Translations under genes and position numbers: made by a program
The notes under the pieces: model-generated
The model's database searches: none
What the model was told of the DNA's origin: nothing
Seen by the model: only the letters and a program-made list of their open reading frames with translations
Part shown: one piece after another, positions 1 to 4,630 of the stretch
Numbering within the stretch: position 1 is the first letter of the stretch
Layout: each line of letters opens with the position of its first letter
Source: Bacillota bacterium
GTDB lineage: Bacteria > Bacillota > Clostridia > Lachnospirales > Anaerotignaceae
Length of the DNA: 5,269 nt
Reading direction: 5' to 3'
Assembly: GCA_017547125.1 (NCBI GenBank)
Contig: JAFYQL010000076.1
Location: 1-5,269, forward strand

Positions 1-671
1 CCACCAGCGGAAATACCGGTATTGGCTTATGTTCTGTCTGTGCTTCGCGAGGATATAAGGTGATACTGACTATGCCAGACACAATGAGTGTAGAGCGAAG
101 AAAATTACTCGCTGCATATGGTGCAGAAATAATTCTGACCGAAGGTTCTCTCGGTATGGACGGAGCTGTAAAAAAAGCCGAAGAACTTTCAAAAAAATAT
201 GGTCTTACGGTGCACCTTGCAACACATTATGAAGGAGAGGTTGTTTATATTGAAAAATATGATGAGCCTGAATTTATAATTATTTATTCGCAGGTGGGAA
301 AAAGAGCGCCTATGACCTGCACCGGTGTAGGTAAGGCGATGCTTGCGCACCTTGGCGAAGACTATATCAGAAAATATATTCTTACAAAGCCGTTTGCTGT
401 GAAAACAGAAAAGTCTATTTCGTCAGAAGAAATGCTTTTTGAAAGGCTTGAAAGCATAAGAAAATGTGGCTTTGCTATGGACGATGAAGAAATAGCGCAG
501 GGGCTTAAGTGCGTGGCAGCACCTATATTTGACAAAAAAGGCAATGTAACTGCGGCTATAAGTATTTCGGGTATGGCAAGCAGAATGGATAACAATACAG
601 TAAAAGAAATTTCGCAGGATATGTTAAAGGTTTCGGAAGAAATTTCGGGCAGACTGGGATACAGAAAATAA
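1..671 (+). CDS. Chimeric frame: cysteine synthase N-terminal fragment joined to IclR-family effector-binding domain (5' partial)
   Basis: The frame is open from the left edge (first full codon at base 3) to TAA at 669-671. Bases 3 to about 190 encode TSGNTGIGL, the PLP phosphate-binding loop of cysteine synthase, followed by the family's VILTMPDTMSVERRKLL segment and a GAEIILT strand. A complete cysteine synthase is about 300 residues, so most of its catalytic domain is absent. From about base 198 (YGLTVHLA) to the stop the protein is an IclR ligand-binding domain of ~158 residues. It has VGKRAP, TGVGKAMLAHL, and at 468-533 an exact fit to the IclR signature (G-x3-D-x2-E-x6-C-V-A-x2-I-F-D). 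The IclR winged-helix DNA-binding domain is missing, so as written the product should neither make cysteine nor bind DNA as an IclR protein. An intact IclR gene here would be the natural regulator of the two genes that follow 17 bases later. The GTG at 60 is internal and not a credible start. Identification of both halves is firm; whether the join is natural is open. Confidence 0.85.
   Translation, partial: TSGNTGIGLCSVCASRGYKVILTMPDTMSVERRKLLAAYGAEIILTEGSLGMDGAVKKAEELSKKYGLTVHLATHYEGEVVYIEKYDEPEFIIIYSQVGKRAPMTCTGVGKAMLAHLGEDYIRKYILTKPFAVKTEKSISSEEMLFERLESIRKCGFAMDDEEIAQGLKCVAAPIFDKKGNVTAAISISGMASRMDNNTVKEISQDMLKVSEEISGRLGYRK
183..203 (+). other. Junction between cysteine synthase-like and IclR-like coding sequence
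   Basis: The family likeness changes within the residues EELSKKYG. Upstream, GMDGAVKKAEEL is typical of cysteine synthases. Downstream, YGLTVHLA is typical of IclR effector domains. A segment like EELSKK-G is plausible in both families, so a short shared word, including the run of seven A at 191-197, may have mediated the join. The frame is kept across it. The exact breakpoint cannot be fixed without the parent genes. Confidence 0.7.
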
Positions 672-688
672 AAGGAGGATTTTTAACT

Positions 689-1558
689 ATGGCAGAAGGA
701 AAAATCAAAGTTGGAATCATAGGGCCTGGCAATATCGGCACAGACCTTATGTACAAAGTAATGAAAAGCAAACATCTCCAGATGGATTTTATGACAGGCA
801 TTGTTGAATCAGAAGGTCTTGCAAGAGCAAGAGAATTTGGATTCAAAACATCAACTGACGGTGTTCAGGCTGTGGCTGATGATCCTGAAGTACAGATTGT
901 ATTTGATGCAACTATGGCAAGCGCGCACCTTATCAATGCGCCTATTCTTAAGGCGGCAGGCAAAACAGTTATCGATATGACACCTGCGGCAGTCGGTCCA
1001 TACGTTGTTCCTTGTGTAAACCTTGAAAAACTTGGTGACGTAGACAACTATAACATGGTAACTTGCGGCGGACAGGCAACTATTCCTATTGTTAACGCTA
1101 TCAACGAAGTTGCTGACGTAGAATATGCGGAAATCGTAGCAAGTATTTCTTCAAAAAGTGCTGGTCCCGGCACAAGAGCAAACATAGACGAATTTACACA
1201 GACAACTAAAAAAGGTCTTGAAACAGTAGGCGGTGCAGACAAGGCAAGAGCGGTTATTATTCTTAACCCTGCAGAACCACCTGTTATGATGTGCAACACA
1301 ATCTATACAATAGTTAAAAACCCTGATGAAAAGGCTATAAAAGAAGCTGTTGAAAAACGCCTTGCGGAAATTCAGCAGTATGTGCCTGGCTATCAGCTCA
1401 GAGTTCCTCCACTTGTTGACGGAAACAAAGTTACTGTTATCATTCAGGTTGAAGGTGCAGGCGATTTCCTTCCAAAATACTCAGGAAACCTTGATATCAT
1501 CAACTCAGCAGCAATTTCTGTAGCAGAAAAGCTTGCAGAAAAAATGCTCAGCAAATAA
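689..1558 (+). CDS. mhpF: Acetaldehyde dehydrogenase, acetylating (MhpF/DmpF/BphJ family)
   Basis: Oxidises acetaldehyde (or propanal) with NAD+ and CoA to acyl-CoA in the cytoplasm, normally as the partner of the aldolase encoded next. The 289-residue protein starts with a Rossmann fold whose dinucleotide loop is GPGNIG (residues 12-17). The catalytic cysteine is Cys126 in NMVTCGGQATIP. Further family landmarks are DMTPAAVGPY (96-105), SKSAGPGTRANIDEFT after the active site, LNPAEPP, VPGYQL (232-237), VEGAG (254-258) and NLDIINSAA (267-275). It is shorter than the roughly 300-316 residues usual for the family. By comparison with E. coli MhpF from memory, the missing stretch is the loop between VPGYQL and VEGAG; no key residue is lost. 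The ATG at 689 has AGGAGG at 673-678, ten bases upstream. The next gene follows after 13 bases, so the two are co-transcribed. Function at family level is very likely; chain-length preference is unknown. Confidence 0.95.
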   Translation: MAEGKIKVGIIGPGNIGTDLMYKVMKSKHLQMDFMTGIVESEGLARAREFGFKTSTDGVQAVADDPEVQIVFDATMASAHLINAPILKAAGKTVIDMTPAAVGPYVVPCVNLEKLGDVDNYNMVTCGGQATIPIVNAINEVADVEYAEIVASISSKSAGPGTRANIDEFTQTTKKGLETVGGADKARAVIILNPAEPPVMMCNTIYTIVKNPDEKAIKEAVEKRLAEIQQYVPGYQLRVPPLVDGNKVTVIIQVEGAGDFLPKYSGNLDIINSAAISVAEKLAEKMLSK

Positions 1559-1564
1559 GGAGGG
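1557..1564 (+). promoter_or_regulatory. Ribosome binding site that sets the aldolase start at 1572
   Basis: AAGGAGGG overlaps the TAA stop of the dehydrogenase gene (1556-1558) and lies 7 bases before the ATG at 1572. This favours 1572 over the in-frame ATG at 1533, which lies inside the upstream gene and would add 13 residues unlike the family. The overlap with the stop codon suggests translational coupling, so that the two subunits of the complex are made together. Confidence 0.85.
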
Positions 1565-1571
1565 AAAAACA

Positions 1572-2582
1572 ATGGAAAAACGCAGAATACACATCGTTGA
1601 TACAACACTCCGTGACGGCAGCCACGCTGTAAGCCACAGTTTTTCACCTGAACAGGTAAAGGCTATTGCCGGTGGTCTTGATAAAGTTGGCGTAAGCATT
1701 ATTGAATGTGCGCACGGCGACGGCATTGCGGGAAGCACAATCAACTACGGCTTTTCAGCACATAATGAAATGGATTTAATCAAATCAGCCCACGAAGTTA
1801 TTAAAAACGCGCAGCAGGGCATACTTCTTCTTCCGGGTATCGGTACAATTGAAGACCTTGAAGAAGCATATGAAAACGGTGCAAGAGTAGTTAGAGTTGC
1901 AACACACTGTACAGAAGCAGACGTGGCAATTCAGCACATCAAGGCTGCAAAGAAAATGGGTATGTTTGTATGTGGTTTCTTAATGATGGTGCATATGGCA
2001 ACTCCTGAAAAGCTTCTTGAACAGGCAAAGATTTTTGAAGAAGCTGGTGCAGATTATGTTAACCTTGCAGACTCATCAGGCTATCTTCTTCCTGCTGACG
2101 TAACAGACAGAATCAAGGTGCTTGTTGAAGGCCTCAATATTCCTGTTGGCTTCCACGCACACAACAATCTTGGTCTTGCTATTGCAAACTCAATCGCAGC
2201 GGTAGAAGCAGGCGCAACATATATTGACGCAACTTGCCGTGGTCTTGGTGCAGGTGCAGGCAATACACAGCTTGAAGTACTTGCGGCAGTATTTGACAGA
2301 ATGGGCTACGACACAGGTCTTGACCTTTACGGCACAATGGACGTTGCAGAAGAAATAGTTGAACCTATTATGCACAGACCTCAGGTTATCAAAACAGCAC
2401 CTCTTATGCTTGGCTATGCTGGTGTTTACTCAAGCTTCCTTCTTCACACATATCGTGCTGCAGAAAAGTTTGGTCTTAACCCAAGAGATATTCTTGTTGA
2501 GCTTGGCAAGAGAAAAATGGTTGGCGGTCAGGAAGATATGATTGTTGACGTGGCATATCAGCTTTCACAGCAGAAAAACTAA
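1572..2582 (+). CDS. mhpE: 4-hydroxy-2-oxovalerate aldolase (MhpE/DmpG/BphI family)
   Basis: Divalent-metal-dependent class II pyruvate aldolase of the DRE-TIM (HMG-CoA lyase-like) superfamily. It cleaves 4-hydroxy-2-oxovalerate to pyruvate and acetaldehyde and, in characterised homologues, passes the aldehyde through a tunnel to the partner dehydrogenase. The protein has 336 residues, essentially the length of E. coli MhpE. The signature DTTLRDGSHAVSH gives Arg14, metal ligand Asp15 and His18, the catalytic acid/base position. GFHAHNN supplies metal ligands His195 and His197. NLADSSGY (164-171) and the C-terminal communication domain, including GYAGVYSSFLLHT, are present, so the protein looks complete and able to dock with the dehydrogenase. 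The start at 1572 is chosen for its ribosome binding site and family length. An intrinsic terminator follows directly. No 2-hydroxypentadienoate hydratase or ring-cleavage gene is visible, so the physiological 4-hydroxy-2-oxo acid may come from sugars rather than aromatics. Confidence 0.95.
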   Translation: MEKRRIHIVDTTLRDGSHAVSHSFSPEQVKAIAGGLDKVGVSIIECAHGDGIAGSTINYGFSAHNEMDLIKSAHEVIKNAQQGILLLPGIGTIEDLEEAYENGARVVRVATHCTEADVAIQHIKAAKKMGMFVCGFLMMVHMATPEKLLEQAKIFEEAGADYVNLADSSGYLLPADVTDRIKVLVEGLNIPVGFHAHNNLGLAIANSIAAVEAGATYIDATCRGLGAGAGNTQLEVLAAVFDRMGYDTGLDLYGTMDVAEEIVEPIMHRPQVIKTAPLMLGYAGVYSSFLLHTYRAAEKFGLNPRDILVELGKRKMVGGQEDMIVDVAYQLSQQKN

Positions 2583-2599
2583 ATATAGAACTTAAAACT

Positions 2600-2632
2600 G
2601 GGCGCAATACTATATGTATGCGCTCTTTTTTT
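2600..2632 (+). terminator. Intrinsic (Rho-independent) terminator after mhpE
   Basis: GGGCGCA (2600-2606) pairs with TGCGCTC (2619-2625), seven pairs with one G-T wobble. After a bulged A, TAC/GTA can add three pairs around a five-base loop. A run of seven T (2626-2632) follows directly. It starts 18 bases after the mhpE stop and ends block A. Confidence 0.9.
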
Positions 2633-2688
2633 GGTTGAAAAAGTCAGTTTAGTGAATGAAATTTTGTGAAAAATAGTAAAAAAAATAC

Positions 2689-2717
2689 TGTAATTGTGGC
2701 GGCTTGTGTGCTATAAT
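2689..2717 (+). promoter_or_regulatory. Promoter of the RpiR-family regulator gene (extended -10)
   Basis: TGCTATAAT at 2709-2717 is a perfect extended -10 (TG-n-TATAAT). The -35 is poor: with a 17-base spacer it would be TGTAAT at 2689-2694, which fits the usual behaviour of extended -10 promoters. Transcription would begin near 2724, leaving a short leader of about 24-33 bases. This rules out the longest open frame, which begins with TTG at 2694, as the real start. Confidence 0.7.
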
Positions 2718-2742
2718 GATAAAGTAAATAAATATGCAATCT

Positions 2743-2747
2743 GGGAG
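2743..2747 (+). promoter_or_regulatory. Ribosome binding site of the RpiR-family gene (start ambiguous)
   Basis: GGGAG directly abuts the ATG at 2748, which is too close for normal initiation, but lies nine bases before an in-frame TTG at 2757, which is ideal spacing. The TTG may therefore be the true start, shortening the protein by three residues. No other purine-rich site precedes 2748 in the short leader. Confidence 0.5.
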
Positions 2748-3641
2748 ATGTCCGAATTGGGAAAAGATGTTTTTACTGAGATAAGAGTTAAATATAATAC
2801 TCTTTCAAAAAATCAGAAGATAATCGCAAATTATATACTTGAAAACAGAGAAAAGTGTGTGCGAATGACACTTCGTGAACTGGGTACAGAATGTAATTTA
2901 AGCGAAACAACCATAATAAGATTTATAAACAAACTTGATTATGCATCTTATCAGGCTTTCCGTCTTGATATGGCGCAGGATGTTATGAAAGAAAATAACT
3001 CTCCTGTTGGCGACGGAAACGAACAGCACGAAATAAAGGCCGGCGACAGTGTGGATGATATCAAAAACAAGGTTATATCAATTGTTTCTTCAGCAGTTAA
3101 CGATATAAACAAGCTTGTTGATGAAAAGAAGCTTGCGCAGGTTACTGAGCTTATTGAAAGATCAAACAAAATCATGTTCTTTGGTGCCGGCGGTTCCGGT
3201 GTTATCGCAACTGACGAGTACCACAAGTTTTTAAGATGCGGTCTTGATGTAATCAACGAAAGCAATACACACATTGCTCTTATTCATGCGGCTCTTCTTT
3301 CAGAAGGCGACCTTCTTATACTTATTTCTCACGAGGGTGAAAGTAAAGAAGTTATTGAATGTGCCAAGCTTGCAAAAAGGGGCGGTGCAACAGTGCTTGC
3401 AATAACAAGCTATATGAACAGTGACCTTGCAAAGCTTGCAGATGTGTGTCTTTTCAGCTCAACTAATGACTCTCCATATTATACAGATGACATGGTAAGC
3501 CGTATTGTTCAGCTTGTAATTTTGGACATGGTAGTAATTTCGTTAAGCACACGTCTTGATGATGTTAAGACAAAGAGTGCTTTTGAAAAATCAGAACTTG
3601 CCGTAAGCGAAATGAAAAAACCGCTTACAGAAGCAGAATAA
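2748..3641 (+). CDS. RpiR-family transcriptional regulator (HTH plus SIS domain)
   Basis: Cytoplasmic DNA-binding regulator that in this family senses a phosphosugar. Counted from 2748 it has 297 residues, normal for the family. The N-terminal HTH_6 domain spans about residues 8-80. It has LSKNQKIIANYILEN (19-33), the family's typical opening, then TLRELGTECNLSETTIIRF (41-59) as the helix-turn-helix and the characteristic YASYQAFR. The SIS domain runs from about 142 to 265, beginning IMFFGAGGSG. It contains ISHEGESKE (193-201) where the classic motif reads S-x-S-G-x-T, so the phosphate-contact loop is divergent, though Ser194 and Ser199 remain. Start choice lies between ATG 2748 and TTG 2757. 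It has its own promoter and sits 64 bases before a class II aldolase gene, so it is likely the local regulator of that gene and perhaps of itself. Whether it activates or represses, and its ligand, cannot be read. Confidence 0.92.
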   Translation: MSELGKDVFTEIRVKYNTLSKNQKIIANYILENREKCVRMTLRELGTECNLSETTIIRFINKLDYASYQAFRLDMAQDVMKENNSPVGDGNEQHEIKAGDSVDDIKNKVISIVSSAVNDINKLVDEKKLAQVTELIERSNKIMFFGAGGSGVIATDEYHKFLRCGLDVINESNTHIALIHAALLSEGDLLILISHEGESKEVIECAKLAKRGGATVLAITSYMNSDLAKLADVCLFSSTNDSPYYTDDMVSRIVQLVILDMVVISLSTRLDDVKTKSAFEKSELAVSEMKKPLTEAE

Positions 3642-3655
3642 AAAGTAAAATATTC

Positions 3656-3677
3656 TAGTTTATTGGGGAATGAACTA
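3656..3677 (+). repeat. Inverted repeat between regulator and aldolase genes: candidate operator
   Basis: TAGTTTATT (3656-3664) and AATGAACTA (3669-3677) are complementary over nine positions with one T-G mismatch, separated by GGGG. It is AT-rich, and what follows is a mixed A/T stretch rather than a T run, so a terminator is unlikely. A dimeric regulator site for the adjacent RpiR protein is the more natural reading, but it is inferred from position and symmetry only. No convincing promoter is visible in this 64-base gap; TAAAAT at 3676-3681 is a possible -10 without a good -35. Confidence 0.4.
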
Positions 3678-3690
3678 AAATTTTAATTAA

Positions 3691-3696
3691 AGGGAG
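3691..3696 (+). promoter_or_regulatory. Ribosome binding site that supports a GTG start at 3706
   Basis: AGGGAG ends nine bases before GTG at 3706. The protein then begins MLVNLKTIL, which matches the usual N-terminus of class II aldolases, so GTG is accepted as the start. No in-frame ATG lies close to this site. Confidence 0.75.
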
Positions 3697-3705
3697 TGGG
3701 TATCA

Positions 3706-4545
3706 GTGCTTGTAAATTTAAAGACAATTCTTGAAGGTACAAGAGAAGACAAAAGAGCCGTAGGCTCATTCAACGTGTACAGCTACGAAACTATCCAGGG
3801 CGTTGCGGCAGCTGTTAAAAAGGCAGACAAGGATGCAATTATTTCTTTTGGTGCATCATATCTTGTTAACATGAGCCTTGAAACAGTGGTTGCTATCGTT
3901 AAGGAAGTTGCGGACAGCCTCGACAAAAACGTTGCTCTTCATCTTGACCATTGCAACAACCTTGAAATTATCAAAAAGGCTATCGATGCCGGTTTTACAT
4001 CAGTTATGTATGACGGCTCAGCCCTTGAATTTGAAGAAAACGTGGCCAACACAAAAACAGTATGTGAAATGGCTCATGCAAAAAATGTTTCTGTTGAAGC
4101 TGAACTTGGCAGCCTTGCATTAGGCGAACATTCAAACGAAACAGATATCGACCACGGTCAGGCATACACAGACCCTGCCAATGCTAAAGAATTTGTTGAA
4201 AGAACAGGCGTAGATGCCCTTGCAGTTTCTATTGGTACAGTACATGGTATGTACAAAGGAACACCTAACATCAGAGTGGACATTCTTGAAGCAATTGCCA
4301 AAGAAGTTTCAATTCCGCTTGTACTTCACGGCGGCAGCGGCACACCTGAAGAAACAATTCTTAAATGCATTGATAACGGTATCTGCAAGATTAATGTTAA
4401 TACAGAAATCAGCCAGTACACAGTTGCAAAAATTGCGGCTAAAATAGCGGCAGAACCAAATACACATCTTTCAAAACTTACACTTCTTCAGTCAGAATAT
4501 GTAAGCGAAGTTGTGTATAAATATATTGAACTTTTCAATAACTAA
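3706..4545 (+). CDS. Class II (zinc-dependent) ketose-bisphosphate-type aldolase, GatY/KbaY/Fba family
   Basis: TIM-barrel metal aldolase that reversibly cleaves a phosphorylated ketose to DHAP and an aldehyde. Candidate substrates in the family are fructose- or tagatose-1,6-bisphosphate and, in IolJ, 6-phospho-5-dehydro-2-deoxygluconate. The 279 residues are near the usual ~280-285. In order: GSFNVYSYE (20-28); HLDHC with catalytic Asp81 and zinc ligand His82; SVMYDGSALEFEENV (99-113), the family's phosphate/metal region; VEAELG (130-135); SIGTVHGMYKG (175-185) with zinc ligand His180; VLHGGSG (206-212) with zinc ligand His208; and INVNT (229-233), which contacts DHAP. His180 and His208 fall at the same numbers as in E. 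coli GatY, as I recall them. All key residues are intact. The GTG start has a good ribosome binding site. The upstream RpiR gene and a downstream hydroxyacid dehydrogenase suggest sugar or sugar-acid catabolism rather than core glycolysis. Family is certain; substrate is not. Confidence 0.93.
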   Translation: MLVNLKTILEGTREDKRAVGSFNVYSYETIQGVAAAVKKADKDAIISFGASYLVNMSLETVVAIVKEVADSLDKNVALHLDHCNNLEIIKKAIDAGFTSVMYDGSALEFEENVANTKTVCEMAHAKNVSVEAELGSLALGEHSNETDIDHGQAYTDPANAKEFVERTGVDALAVSIGTVHGMYKGTPNIRVDILEAIAKEVSIPLVLHGGSGTPEETILKCIDNGICKINVNTEISQYTVAKIAAKIAAEPNTHLSKLTLLQSEYVSEVVYKYIELFNN

Positions 4546-4553
4546 AGGTAAAT

Positions 4554-4585
4554 ACCTCTGTTATTACAGGGTTTTATATTTTTCA
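4554..4585 (+). terminator. Weak hairpin with T-rich tail after the aldolase gene: possible attenuator
   Basis: ACC (4554-4556) and CTGT (4558-4561), with T4557 bulged, pair with ACAG (4566-4569) and GGT (4570-4572) around the loop TATT. An interrupted T tract follows to about 4584. The stem is short and bulged, so termination would be partial. It would uncouple the dehydrogenase gene from the aldolase gene. The rest of the 85-base gap is very AT-rich. TATTAT at 4590-4595 could be a -10, but no -35 at proper spacing is visible. Confidence 0.45.
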
Positions 4586-4616
4586 TAATTATTATTTAAG
4601 GGGATTATTTAAATTC

Positions 4617-4622
4617 AGGAGG
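4617..4622 (+). promoter_or_regulatory. Strong ribosome binding site for the dehydrogenase gene
   Basis: AGGAGG, a consensus Shine-Dalgarno sequence, lies eight bases before the ATG at 4631. It fixes that start, and the protein begins at once with the Rossmann strand MNKVGFIGLG. Confidence 0.85.
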
Positions 4623-4630
4623 TAATTGAA

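Noticed and set aside
60..671. GTG at 60 as the start of a self-standing 203-residue gene
   Set aside because: The frame continues to the left edge with the strongly conserved TSGNTGIGL loop, so GTG 60 is an internal valine codon of a longer, left-truncated frame.
1533..1571. Upstream ATG giving a 349-residue aldolase
   Set aside because: The extra 13 residues come from sequence coding for the dehydrogenase C-terminus, have no family likeness, and the good ribosome binding site serves ATG 1572.
2675..2689. AGTA / TACT inverted repeat around seven A near the -35 of the RpiR gene as an operator
   Set aside because: Only four base pairs in an A-rich stretch; such a repeat is expected by chance and has no counterpart elsewhere in the window.
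4547..4556. GGTA-AA-TACC hairpin just after the aldolase stop
   Set aside because: The two-base loop is too tight for a stable hairpin and it competes with the more plausible hairpin at 4554-4572.
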